Assembly: GCF_017168335.1 (NCBI RefSeq)
Contig: NZ_JABFAU010000007.1
Span: 1-64,000, forward strand
Origin: Rhodococcus sp. KRD162
Lineage (GTDB): Bacteria; Actinomycetota; Actinomycetes; Mycobacteriales; Mycobacteriaceae
Reading direction: 5' to 3'
Length of the DNA: 64,000 nucleotides
Positions within the stretch are counted from its first letter, which is position 1. Every line of letters starts with the position of its first letter. Below, piece by piece: positions 26,369-35,705 of the stretch. A program made the translations under genes and the position numbers. A model generated the notes under the pieces. The model worked only from the letters and a program-made list of their open reading frames with translations, was not told the origin of the DNA and made no database searches.

Positions 26369-26842
26369 TCAGCCGGTGAGCTCGTCGAACCAGCCGGCCG
26401 GGGCCTGCACCAGGTTCAGCCGTATCGGCGGTGTCTTCTGATGAGAGTCACGGCTGCACAGGTACATCGGGCCGTGCTCGGCATCGAGCATCGTGCGCAG
26501 TTGCGGGTCCGCGTGGTGAACCCACCACCCCGACATCGCGGCCCCGTCCTCGGCTGCGGACGCTGCCTCCCATGCCGTCCACAGTGCGTGCAGACGCACC
26601 ACGACCTCGGGATGCTCGAACCAGCGTGGGCAGAACACCCGGTTCTTCCCGGCAGACGACGAGAGCCTGCGGGCCACGATGGCCGACAGCCACGTCTCGA
26701 ACCAGGCATCGAAGCCCGGAAACTTCGTCGACGCAGCCTTCTCGGGATCCGAATCGGAATCGGAGTTGTCGGGCTGGTCGTCGGGGAAGTTTTCGTCGGG
26801 GAAGTCGTCGTCGGCGGGGTGGAAGTCGTCGTCAGCGGTCAC
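26369..26842 (-). CDS. DUF4913 protein
   Basis: A 157-residue protein starting at GTG 26842, which overlaps the coupling-protein stop (GTGA). An acidic disordered N-terminus (DDDFPDENFPDD) is followed by the DUF4913 core: FPGFDAWFETWLSAIVARR, FCPRWFEHPEVVVRLHALW, AMSGWWVHHADPQLRTML. DUF4913 genes are regularly found beside coupling proteins on actinobacterial plasmids. The conserved W, H and P residues suggest a structured helical domain. Its role is unknown; being the last gene of the operon supports a transfer function. Confidence 0.85.
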   Translation of the reverse strand: MTADDDFHPADDDFPDENFPDDQPDNSDSDSDPEKAASTKFPGFDAWFETWLSAIVARRLSSSAGKNRVFCPRWFEHPEVVVRLHALWTAWEAASAAEDGAAMSGWWVHHADPQLRTMLDAEHGPMYLCSRDSHQKTPPIRLNLVQAPAGWFDELTG

Positions 26843-28740
26843 AGGAACGGCTCCTCGTCGACGTCGTCGATGGTGGCGGTGGCGTGTACTCGATCGGGGA
26901 CGTGGATCTGCTCCTTGTCGGGGATGCCGTACATCGCGAACGAGGCATCGATCGCGTCGGCATTGGGGCCGTCGGACCAATACATCTTCTTCACCAAGAC
27001 CGGCCGATTGCCCGAGATCTGGACCAGTGCCCGGGTTTTCGGGATCGCGGCGAGATCGTCGACGGTCAGGATCGGCTCCTTGGACCAGGACTGCGACTTC
27101 GACGACGACCCACTGTCGAACACACCGCCGCTACGCGAGGCCGACCAGCGTTCGACGTCGTGATCACCGACGAGCGCTGACAGCTCGGAGAGCGTGTTCT
27201 TGTCCTTCACACCGCCGCCGTACCAGAGGAAGTTTGCTGCATCGAGGAGCTGCTTGACCCCGTCCTGCCCCCACACCTTCTGGGCCTGAGAAAGGTTCTG
27301 CACGATCGTCATCACACAGATCCCTTGCGATCCGAGGTGGGAGTACCAAGCGGGGAGCTCGGGCAGGCGGCAGACGTTCGCGGCCTCGTCGAGGACGCCG
27401 AGCATCGGTACCGGAAGCCGCCCGCGAGGGCTGCGGCGAGCGACGCGCTGAGCGGCGTCGATGATCGACCCGATCAACGCCGTCGTCAGCGCCGACGACG
27501 AGTCGGGGCCCTCCTTGGACAACGCATACAACGTGTCGGTGCTGGTGACGAAGTCCTCGACGACGAACTCGCGCATCGAATGCGGATACCGCACCGATCG
27601 ACCGATCTTGGTGTCCGGTGCGCCCTCGACGGAGATGTCGCGGCGGTTCGGTGGGAGCACCGACATCGCGTAGGCCTGCTCCTCGAGCAGTCCGATGAAC
27701 CGACGAGCCATGTCGTACAGGCCATCTCGCTGGCGCGGGTTGAGTTCGCTGGTCGACTTCAACCGGTTCGCGATGATGTGGTGGCCGTGGACCTCGAGCA
27801 GCCGCTGGGGAAGTTCGTTCCCCTCGTCGGAGAGCCAGCCGTAGACGTGCAACAGATCTCCGTCCGCAGACGCCGCCGCGAGCATCATCTGCGCCAACAA
27901 CTCCTGAGCTCCGCCGTCGAAGTAGGCATCGACGCGGGCCGAATCGTCCTTCGATGCGGCAGCGAAGTAGGAGGCCAGCTTGCGGGCGTCCATGATCGTC
28001 TCGATCACGCGCAGCGGGTTCCACCAGAACCCGTCATCGCTGGTGCGGGGGCCTTCGGCGATCCCCTGTAGGTCGTACCGCCACACCGCGCCGAGGGCCT
28101 CCCGGACACCACGGGTGAAGTCGTGACCGTCACGCTTGTTCGAGGTGAACAATGCCGCGCCCGGAGCGGTGCACAGCGCGTCGATCGCCAGCGCCGCGGT
28201 CTTACCCATCCGAGGCCCGGCGAGAGCGAAGAGCATGTCTTCCCACGACATGAACACCTTCTGATTGCCTTGGACGGTGCGGCCGACGATGACCCCGATG
28301 TCGGCGTCGTCCAGCGTGTCCCGGTCGACGAGATCCGGTCTCAGCTTCTTCGCCCGTTCGAGTGCCTGCTTGCCGGTCACCCCGCTGAGCTTCGAGGAGG
28401 GCCCCATCAGTCGGGCCTTGGCGTCGACATCGTCTTTCTTGCCACTTCCGGCCGCGCGTGCCGCTGCGGCGACCCCGGTGAGACCGGAGGCGATGATCAC
28501 CGTGATCACGAAGATCCATGTCGAGACGGTCGGCCAGGTGAGCTGTCCGCCGGCCACGGAGAACAGGGCAACGAACGGATTGGCGGGGATCTGCTGGCCG
28601 GTGTCGGTGAACGCGTGCCCGAGCCACAGCGACCCGTAGGCGACGGCGATGAGCGCGATCGCGAGCAGGACTGCGATCAGCGGCAGCATCGATGAGGACG
28701 CTCCGGCACCCTTCGAGGTGGGTCTCTTCGTTGTCACCAT
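26839..28740 (-). CDS. VirD4/TraG-type conjugative coupling protein (intact copy)
   Basis: A 633-residue T4CP that should dock the relaxosome at the membrane channel. Two N-terminal membrane segments (about 18-40 and 72-94) face a small extracytoplasmic loop. Walker A is GPRMGKT at 175-181; Walker B is MLGVLDEA at about 446-453, followed by the usual PELPAWYSHLGSQGICVM motif. The ATG at 28740 overlaps the upstream stop (ATGGTGA), showing tight coupling with the 28734-29396 gene. Residues 1-306 are closely related to the truncated copy at 55427-57271. No other T4SS component is in the window. Confidence 0.93.
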   Translation of the reverse strand: MVTTKRPTSKGAGASSSMLPLIAVLLAIALIAVAYGSLWLGHAFTDTGQQIPANPFVALFSVAGGQLTWPTVSTWIFVITVIIASGLTGVAAAARAAGSGKKDDVDAKARLMGPSSKLSGVTGKQALERAKKLRPDLVDRDTLDDADIGVIVGRTVQGNQKVFMSWEDMLFALAGPRMGKTAALAIDALCTAPGAALFTSNKRDGHDFTRGVREALGAVWRYDLQGIAEGPRTSDDGFWWNPLRVIETIMDARKLASYFAAASKDDSARVDAYFDGGAQELLAQMMLAAASADGDLLHVYGWLSDEGNELPQRLLEVHGHHIIANRLKSTSELNPRQRDGLYDMARRFIGLLEEQAYAMSVLPPNRRDISVEGAPDTKIGRSVRYPHSMREFVVEDFVTSTDTLYALSKEGPDSSSALTTALIGSIIDAAQRVARRSPRGRLPVPMLGVLDEAANVCRLPELPAWYSHLGSQGICVMTIVQNLSQAQKVWGQDGVKQLLDAANFLWYGGGVKDKNTLSELSALVGDHDVERWSASRSGGVFDSGSSSKSQSWSKEPILTVDDLAAIPKTRALVQISGNRPVLVKKMYWSDGPNADAIDASFAMYGIPDKEQIHVPDRVHATATIDDVDEEPFL

Positions 28741-29396
28741 GCGTCCACACCTGTTTCGGTGGCTGTGTCGACGCCGCGGTCGAGTTCGATGACGCGGGCG
28801 ACCCGGTCGGTGATGTCGATGACCGAGCCCGACGAACGTTCCTGCCGGGGTGTGTCGAGCATGAGATCGGTGAGACGGATTGGTTCGACGTCCGCTGCAG
28901 TGGAGGACACGTCGAGGGTGTGTTCGGCGATGTCGTCGAAGTCGAGGACATCGAGCTCGGCGGGTAACTCCAGGACGTCCAGGGACAGGCCTGGGCGCAG
29001 TACGGCGTCGTCGACACCGTTGTCGACAAGCCGCTGCCGCCACGCATCCTCGTGAACAGCCGTGCGATCGGCTGTGGCATCGGCCCAGTCCTGCTGGACG
29101 GGATCGGTGAAGGTCTGGCCGGCGATCAGCTCGTGCGCGACACCGGTGGCGGCGAGATACGCCGCCGCCCGCACCAGCGACACGTCGGAATCGAGCAGCC
29201 CGAACGCGCGACTGTCGCTGCGCGGCTCGTAGGAGTGAGTGCGACTGCGAATCTCCTCGCGGCGGACGTGTGCGCGGTCGGGCAGACTGCGTCGTCGTGC
29301 GGCAGCAAGAGCGGCGCGTCGGCCGCGTTCATAGGCGGCGGCAGCGATCTGCGAGCGGCGCTGCAGCTCGGCCGTCGAGACAGTGCCGGTGGTCAT
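28734..29396 (-). CDS. T4CP partner protein (copy 1)
   Basis: A 220-residue protein, MTTGTVSTAELQRRSQIAAA. Residues 1-60 are basic and helical (AAYERGRRAALAAARRRSLP) and could bind DNA; the C-terminal 100 residues are acidic (LDVLELPAELDVLDFDDIAE). It has no membrane segment. The start overlaps the 24-residue leader (ATGA) and the end overlaps the T4CP start, so the three genes form one translationally coupled unit. A paralogue of identical length is at 57265-57927. The family is not recognised; a relaxosome-to-T4CP adaptor is a reasonable guess. Confidence 0.75.
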   Translation of the reverse strand: MTTGTVSTAELQRRSQIAAAAYERGRRAALAAARRRSLPDRAHVRREEIRSRTHSYEPRSDSRAFGLLDSDVSLVRAAAYLAATGVAHELIAGQTFTDPVQQDWADATADRTAVHEDAWRQRLVDNGVDDAVLRPGLSLDVLELPAELDVLDFDDIAEHTLDVSSTAADVEPIRLTDLMLDTPRQERSSGSVIDITDRVARVIELDRGVDTATETGVDAW

Positions 29397-29467
29397 CGAC
29401 GGTCACCACCGTCGACAAGTGACGGGACTGGGAAATGGTCCGGCGGGAGCGAGTTAGAAATCGACAT
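29393..29467 (-). CDS. 24-residue coupled leader or small protein (copy 1)
   Basis: ATG at 29467 with GAAGG 6 nt upstream. The peptide begins MSISNSLPPD and ends LVDGGDRR. Its TGA overlaps the next ATG (ATGA). The counterpart at 57924-57998 has the same length, start (MSI) and end (DGGERR) although the middle has diverged, which argues for selection on the peptide or on coupling. Confidence 0.6.
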   Translation of the reverse strand: MSISNSLPPDHFPVPSLVDGGDRR

Positions 29468-29560
29468 GGAGGGCCTTCACTGGGAGCGTCGGCCAGCCCA
29501 CAGCTCGATGACACCGACACCCGAAAACGGTGCGGTGCAGCGCTGTTGCTGGATGGACGC

Positions 29561-29602
29561 TCGACCGTGACCCTCATCGACGGTCGAACACCCGCTATGT
29601 TA
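29561..29602 (-). promoter_or_regulatory. transfer-regulon promoter-operator, copy 2
   Basis: On the minus strand TAACAT (29602-29597), 9 nt, then TCGACCGT-N11-ACGGTCGA (29587-29561), a perfect 8-bp inverted repeat. The 31 bp from 29551 to 29589 are nearly identical to copy 3. Confidence 0.75.
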
Positions 29603-29816
29603 TCTCATCCTTGAGCGGTCGTGCGTGTGTAGCAGGCTTCGCTGTTTAACGGCACCTGCGTCGCAGGCGCAGACCAACGAGATGATGCATTTGGAGCGAT
29701 TGAACTCATACACGACGTAGACGGGCACTTAGTCGATCACCGCGTTCGGGTTGTTCGAGCACGGAAATCGGACACGCCCGCTTGTTCTCATTCGGTAGGT
29801 CAGGTTCGATGGAGCG

Positions 29817-30575
29817 ATGTCGGAGGAAGACGGTTTCACGGAAAAGAGCTGGCATTGGTGGATGAGTCGCATTGTCGTGCCGCTCGTTGTAATGGCGGTA
29901 GGTTTTGCTGGTCTGCTGTGGGTGAACCGCGACAACCCAGACGATCCTGCGCGTGCATCCGGACCGTCAGACAATGCAATGTGCGCCGATGATGCGGACG
30001 ACCTGGACACGGGTTGGGGTCCTGATCGTCCGACCGTAGGTCCTACCGGAGTCTCTGGTCAGCCGAGTTTCAACGTGGAACGCAACAACCCCAATTACGG
30101 GGACGAACGCAACTTCCTCCGTCTGAAGGAAGCTAGCTTCACAAGCGCGGGTGAGTGGACTGATGTCCTCGACGTCGTCCCAGGCGGCGAGTACTTGCTG
30201 CAGGTTTACATCCACAATGGTGCAAGCGCGATAAATAGTCCCGAGAACGTCGCCAGCGACACAACGGTCCGTTTTGGTCTTCCTACTTGCGACGGTTTGG
30301 CGCTCGCACTCGAGGCGGTAGTTTCCTCACCGGCTGCTTACCCGCAGATGGTTTTCGACACAGCCGTATTGAGAGCTGACCAAGCCATCAAGGTGCACTT
30401 GGTGCCAGGATCTGTGCAACTGTTTAACAACAGTTTTCCCGGCGGGATCGAGCTGCCAGATCGAGTCGCCACAGGTGGTGGCCGCGTAGGCAGTGCAATG
30501 GCTGACGGGAGTGTCGGAGGAGGCTTTGCCAACTCGTTGTACGTCAGTGCCCGCGTCCGTACGTCTACGCGGTGA
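29817..30575 (+). CDS. membrane-anchored extracytoplasmic protein
   Basis: A 252-residue protein. One N-terminal membrane anchor (IVVPLVVMAVGFAGLLWV, about 19-36) precedes an extracytoplasmic region. The sequence YGDERNFLRLKEA, then GEYLLQVYIHNGASAINSPE, then ASDTTVRFGLP matches an actinobacterial surface-protein pattern (gDernFv ... y.vrvyvHNna ... A.nt.v). The C-terminus is Gly-rich and ends RVRTSTR. It is divergent from the T4CP operon, with about 215 bp of upstream sequence. The role is unknown; a cell-surface function near transfer genes is plausible. Confidence 0.65.
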   Translation: MSEEDGFTEKSWHWWMSRIVVPLVVMAVGFAGLLWVNRDNPDDPARASGPSDNAMCADDADDLDTGWGPDRPTVGPTGVSGQPSFNVERNNPNYGDERNFLRLKEASFTSAGEWTDVLDVVPGGEYLLQVYIHNGASAINSPENVASDTTVRFGLPTCDGLALALEAVVSSPAAYPQMVFDTAVLRADQAIKVHLVPGSVQLFNNSFPGGIELPDRVATGGGRVGSAMADGSVGGGFANSLYVSARVRTSTR

Positions 30576-30692
30576 CCCGGATTGCACTCTCATGGACTCT
30601 AGGTTGGGGTCTGTACGGGCGCACCGAAGGACCGGCACTCGAACCACATCAGACCGAGAACCTGTCGATACTCGGGGTGCGGACCAAATCTC

Positions 30693-33600
30693 TCACTCTT
30701 CGACCGGTCCGAGGATTTCCAACGCCAGGGCGTTGATCTGGCTTGCGATGCCTTCCACCTCCAACGCGTCTCGTATCTGCGCACGAACTCTCTTGAAATC
30801 GCCCGTGCCGCTGATGTCAAGGTCCGCGGACACAGTCTCGGCCCGTTCGGATAGGCCAACCAGCGCCTCATGTGTGGCATTAGAGGGGTCGTACAGCGGA
30901 ATGTTCAGATAGAAGGGGTACGTATCGAAATGCCGACGCCCAATTTGTCCGCGTGATTGCAGCAACGACACCTGATCCAGGACCGGTTGTGAATTCAAGA
31001 TGCCGACCAAGTAGCGAGCCGTCTCTCGGTCCGGAACGACTAGCCAGTATAGGGAGCTGTCGATGACAATGTTGGGATCGTCGAGGTAGGTCGCAGCGAG
31101 CCGGGTACCCGACTTGGTGTATACGACCCGGTGTCGCCCTTTGCCCAACTGCCCGGCCAACTTACCTTGGAAATTAAGCGCGTCATACAGCCGATTTCCG
31201 GCAGTCTTCGCCTGATCCCAAACTTTATTGACCGACGTCCACCACTCGAATAGATGAGGGTACTGTGCAATATCACTCTCAGCAATAAGTCGATCGCCTA
31301 CCAGAGGGAGTACGGCGAGAGATTGTGCAATTACTCGATAGTGCGCTATTGATTCGCCCTTCAACACAGGGCGAACGAACGTCGACTCGACCGATCCAGA
31401 CATGTCGGGAACAAGCTTCCAGGCTTTGTCTTCGTATGGCGAACGTTCGGATTGCACCAAGGTAACGCCAGCGGCAGTTCCCAAGGGCGATTTTGGTCTC
31501 TCGCGAACGAACGTCAGCACACGCGGGAATATGCTCGCACCTTGGTACGCGGTAGCGCCATACGGGGACCGATACGTACTCTGGGTGGTCATAGCCCTGT
31601 TGTTTCCCGCACGCTCCGTCAGCAAGGGTTTCGCGGTCTCCCAGGTTGACCATTTGCTCGGGAGTCGGCCAGACATCACGATGCAACCCGACCCCAGTGG
31701 TTGTGCGTCGGTGGTGCGGGTGCCTGAGATGACAGCCGAGGGGACAGGAAACATATGAGGGCGTACTTGCTCCAAATCGAGAGGAACATCGAAAGACGCT
31801 CGAACCGCGAGGGTGTCTTGGGCCTTTGTACCCTCGACTGTCAACCACCGCCCGGTGCGTAAACCCTCGTACTGCATCCGCGAAAGCACAGCTTTAGGCG
31901 TCACAAAGGCAAATCTGCCGTTCAGGCGAAGATACTGTTCGACGCTGCGCGCAATGAAAAGACCTACCAGATCTTGGTGGGTGATTACCTTTCGGCCAGC
32001 AGCCCACAGATTTCTCGCCTCAGAGAAGGACTTGAACTGCTGCTTCATTCTTGACGTCATGAACCTGTACGCAACCCATGGGGGTTCCCAATCAAAACGT
32101 CTACTCGACTCGCCTCCAGAGCGAACCACAGTGGCCGCACTTGATTGCGTACGAAGTACCCCCACACATGGTCTCGGCCCTCGGCATTGAGGGTGCACAG
32201 CGTCTCGAAGGTGGACAACAGAGTTTCGCGATCAATCGGATCAGTGATACCGCGGCGGTTCAATATTGGCACGATTGTCGGCCGAGACGATGAACTGCTG
32301 GTATAGGTTTGCGCGACTGTTGCGAGATCCGAAACCAGGCTGTCGAAGGTTGCTGGATCATCCACGGTTCTGAGCGGGAAGATTAAAACTCTTCCGATGT
32401 TGAAAAGCTCGCCTTGTGATTCATCGCCCGCCAAATCGTGGGTGTCGACATCGATTTGCATCGTTGTGCTCGTCACTGTCCGGGCTGAGTTAGACCACTG
32501 CATCGAATCCCCGAGGTAAACGGGCACCGTCACTGGACCGCGTCCCGTCTGGTGGGCCAAACGGTCAGGGCCGATCGCGAGCAGATAGGTCACGCGAGCT
32601 AGGACGACCGAAACTGGGTGAATGTCCATCCCAAATACGTGTCGTTCGACGCTCGCCAACGCATCTGTATTGGATAAGCCAGATGAATCGGCGGCGGCAA
32701 GGTGTCTGCGCACGGCGTGAAAGATGAACGTACCTGAGCCGCATGCTGGATCCATCACCCGACTCTCCAGAGGGTCGGTGATTACCTGCTCGACCAGTTT
32801 CTGTGCGAGCCAGTCCGGGGTGTAGTACTCGCCCAGTGACTTGCGGGTGTCCGCGTTGATGACTGATTCGTACAGCACTTTTAGAACGTCATGCTGAACA
32901 TTCGACCAGTCGAATCGGCGTAGCTGGCGTGTCAGATTTGCGACAAAAGATTTACCTTCTGGTGCTTTCAATACCCAATCGAAAAGCCCGGCCTCAACAA
33001 CATTGTTGATCTGTGCTGCTGTAAATTCACTGCCGTTGACCAGCTGTTCGGGTTTGCTCTCTGCGGTGGCAAGATCCAGTCCGATTACTGCGTGGGCGAT
33101 AATGCTGGCTTCCAGTACGAGTAGAGTGTGGTCTACGAAGAGGCTCGCGTCGTCGTTGAATGACGTCCCCAATGCGGTGCGCAGAAGACGTGCCCACAGA
33201 TGCCGTTTAAGGGCGACCTCGGGATCTTTCGACGACTTTACATAAATTTGTGTAAGTTCTTCATGGTCCAATAGAAACGCTGGCGATTCAACGCCGAGGC
33301 GGCGCTCGATTTCCTCGGGGGTTGGCTGGATGTGCTGTTCGGTCGCCAGCACGTTCTCGAGCCACAGCCGCAGTGTTTCCGCGTCGGTACCGATCGACAC
33401 CTGCAGGGTGTCGATGAGAATCAGTCCATTGTTGTCCGGGTCCAGGTTGTACAACTGCCAATCTCGACCATCGGTCAAGATGCCGACATAGCGTCGTCCG
33501 AATCGATTGCTTTGTTGCCTGACGTAGGCGGTTAGTTGCTGGACCGCGTCGTCTAATACGTTTGCTCGCCGGAGGTCGCGTTTGACCTCGATGACTGCGC

Positions 33601-33802
33601 TTCCGACCTCGATGTCGATTCGGCGGCGGGTTCCGTCATCGAGCTGGACCTCCAAGTCGACGACCTCATCGGCACCGAGGCCCAAGTCGGCATCGATCAG
33701 CAGAGATCTGATGTCGGCTTGCAGGGTCGCTTCGGATCGGTGTGCGTCTCGCACGGCAATCCGGCCGACTATGGCGGCCAGTTGCGCGTTGGACAGACTC
33801 AT
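30693..33802 (-). pseudogene. type IIG restriction-modification enzyme, frameshifted at the NPPW motif
   Basis: GGAGG precedes ATG 33802. The N-terminal nuclease-like domain shows RRIDIEVGSAVIEVKRDL (PD-(D/E)xK type, about 62-80). The N6-adenine methylase has DPACGSGTF at about residue 350. At the catalytic motif the frame reads VLIGNPHGLRTGS and stops at 32057; a second frame continues PPWVAYRFMTSRMKQQFKSF down to 30693. Adding one C to the five-base run at 32080-32084 (G on the plus strand) restores NPPWVAYR and a protein of about 1035 residues with a C-terminal target-recognition region. As read, both activities are lost. It could be real, phase-variable, or a homopolymer error. Confidence 0.85.
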
Positions 33803-33920
33803 CGTTCCTCCGTAGTGCGCAGTTGCAAGGCCCGCTCGCGGACTAGTTGAACCCTAACGGTCCAGCTCGATTCCGAACCTGCGGACCACGCGGGCACGGG
33901 AGTCATGGTTCTCTCCCGCT

Positions 33921-34109
33921 GTGCAAGCGCGCTCACCGCGGGGCGAGCGCACGTGGACAGGAGCCGTTCACGAAGCGGCCGTACCGATAGCTACAGCCGC
34001 CCATATCGCCCGGATGACCGGTGTCAGCAAGCAAGCAGTTTGGAAGCGTTGGAAGAACCTCACCCAACGCACTGATGTGGTGTGGACGATCGGTGATGTG
34101 GAATGTTGA
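33921..34109 (+). pseudogene. truncated copy of the HTH gene at 34603
   Basis: The last 45 codons (AVHEAAVPIATAAHIARMTG, then SKQAVWKRWKNLTQR) match residues 61-105 of the intact protein at 34603-34938. The first half of the gene is missing. Confidence 0.65.
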
Positions 34110-34258
34110 TGATCGGTAACACGTTCGGCGTTGGTGCACTCGTGCCGCGGGCAGCTCTCCGGGCCACGAACGAGGTACGGCGGGTTGGCGTCATATTGTG
34201 TATGACAATCATTACCGATAACGGATATTATGTCAGGTAGCCGCTAGGAAGCGTTGTG
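33941..34258 (+). repeat. imperfect direct repeat, copy 1
   Basis: About 320 bp matches 34771-35098, covering the HTH 3' half and the downstream non-coding segment that ends ATATTATGTCAG(G/T)TAGCC and GTTGYGCAA-type sequence. Confidence 0.65.
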
Positions 34259-34347
34259 CAACAAGGGAGTTCGAGCATCCCCGCTCGCGCGAACTTGTCA
34301 GCGCGATGTGGGCTCACCACCCGATATGCAGCGGATTCTCGGAGACG

Positions 34348-34470
34348 TCAGGAATCGAACGAGCTGTACATCACGCGCGAGGTCATGGTGTCGGCCGCGT
34401 CGTTGAACGCGCCGAAAGCCGCCTGGAGCAGCTCGTAGGCAGGGGCCAACTGGGTCGGCTCGATCTTCGA
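34348..34470 (-). pseudogene. 3' remnant of an unknown gene
   Basis: The minus-strand frame ending at 34348 reads EPTQLAPAYELLQAAFGAFN and ends MTSRVMYSSFDS, with good composition, but a stop lies just upstream and there is no start. It is probably the tail of a lost gene between the two HTH copies. Confidence 0.35.
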
Positions 34471-34555
34471 TGCCGAGCTCCTGTCTCACAAGGTTCGAAG
34501 CGGTGCATGAGCTGCAGCGCACCGGCAGCATGGCGGGCGTTCAGCGCCTTTTAGT

Positions 34556-34600
34556 GGTCAACCTACATTGACCGTGTAGGCCGGTCAATGTAGGTTGACC
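34556..34600 (+). promoter_or_regulatory. perfect 18-bp inverted repeat operator of the HTH gene
   Basis: GGTCAACCTACATTGACC (34556-34573) and GGTCAATGTAGGTTGACC (34583-34600) are perfect arms around 9 bp, ending 2 bp before the ATG. TAGGTT at 34591-34596 fits a -10 for a leaderless start. Each arm contains its own sub-palindrome GGTCAA...TTGACC, so there may be two dimer sites. Confidence 0.8.
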
Positions 34601-34602
34601 GT

Positions 34603-34938
34603 ATGCGGCGACTCACCCCTCATGAAACAATCGAACTCACAGAACAGATCGAAGAAATTTGTCAGCGATACGGCCTGGCGATCGCTAATGACAGTGACGA
34701 TCCCGCTGTTCGCGCCCGCGAGATTGCGCTCTCCGAACTGCGTGTGGCCTCGTTGCTGGAGATGTTCTCGAAAGCGCACGTGGACAAAGCTGTTCACGAA
34801 GCGGCGGTAACGAGAGCGACTGCTGCCGATATTGCCCGGATGACCGGTGTCAGCAAGCAGGCAGGGTGGAAGCGTTGGAAGAATCTCACCCAACGCCCTG
34901 ACGCGGTGTGGCTGACCGACGACAGGGAGTGTTGGTGA
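34603..34938 (+). CDS. small HTH DNA-binding protein
   Basis: A 111-residue protein. The N-terminal helix is TPHETIELTEQIEEICQRYG; the central region (VRAREIALSELRVASLLEMF) is probably a dimerisation helix. The C-terminal HTH is ATAADIARMTGVSKQAGWKR followed by WKNLTQRPDAVWLTDD, typical of plasmid regulators that read 'IA.l.GvSrqa..kRw'. There is no ribosome site, and the perfect inverted repeat ends 2 bp upstream, so autorepression of a leaderless transcript is likely. A truncated copy lies 0.7 kb upstream. It could be a replication or maintenance regulator; that is inference. Confidence 0.75.
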   Translation: MRRLTPHETIELTEQIEEICQRYGLAIANDSDDPAVRAREIALSELRVASLLEMFSKAHVDKAVHEAAVTRATAADIARMTGVSKQAGWKRWKNLTQRPDAVWLTDDRECW

Positions 34939-35098
34939 CCGGCAACGGCATTCGGCGGTACCGGGGTTGGTGCACTCGTGCGGTTGAACAACTCTCCCGG
35001 CAACGGACGAGGTACGGCGAGCTAGTGTTTATCGCACATGAAAAGCATTTCCGATACAGATATTATGTCAGTTAGCCGAGTTGAGACGTTGCCGTGCA
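34771..35098 (+). repeat. imperfect direct repeat, copy 2
   Basis: Partner of 33941-34258, containing the 3' half of the intact HTH gene and its downstream segment. Confidence 0.65.
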
Positions 35099-35705
35099 AT
35101 GCATGTCTCGCCCTAAGTGGGTGTGTTTCTGGGTTGACTTAGCTCGTGGACCAGTTGTTGGTCGCAGACGGCTGACATGACGTCAGTGCTGCGACGGATG
35201 TGTCAGTCCGTCGCAGAGCCAGGCGGGTTGGGCTTCGTGAGATCGTCGATGTGTGTGGGTTCGACGCCCTCGGTGATAGGTGGCCGCAGCCAAGATCGAC
35301 AGCGCGGCAACCGAAGGTGAGCGGCGTGAGAATAAAACACCCGGTCACCTCACAGAGCCGCTCTGGGGTCTCGGTGACCCTTGATGGTTGGTCACTTTGA
35401 GGTATGCGCTGCTCGCTGGGCTGCCTTGCTCGGTCGTCGGCAACGGCGCGAGGGTCCCACGCCCCCTCGGTCGACGTCAGATGCCGCAGCTGCGGTAGTT
35501 CTTTACATGGGAGGTGGCGGGCGTAGCCACCTCCCATGCGGAGGAACAGCCCTAAGCTGCGGAGCGGTAACCGCGGTATACTGCCGCGCGGGCGCTAGGT
35601 TCGGTGCTGATATGCGTGCTGCGCGCGGCCACGCAATCGGGGCCCAATCGGATCCGAGCTCGGACCCGTCTCAAAGTAAACCGAGGTCGGCCGCGAGCAA
35701 TAACA
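35099..35705. other. 600 bp without a recognised gene, with one strong hairpin
   Basis: CATGGGAGGTGGC (35506-35518) pairs perfectly with GCCACCTCCCATG (35526-35538) around 7 nt, a likely factor-independent terminator or structured RNA element. Flanking frames lack starts and family motifs. Confidence 0.5.

Larger units (their letters stand above)
27823..29590 (-). repeat. coupling-protein operon head, copy 1
   Basis: The operator, 24-residue leader, partner gene and the first 306 codons of the T4CP are duplicated at about 56318-58120 with high similarity in DNA and protein. The order, overlaps and spacings are preserved. Confidence 0.75.
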
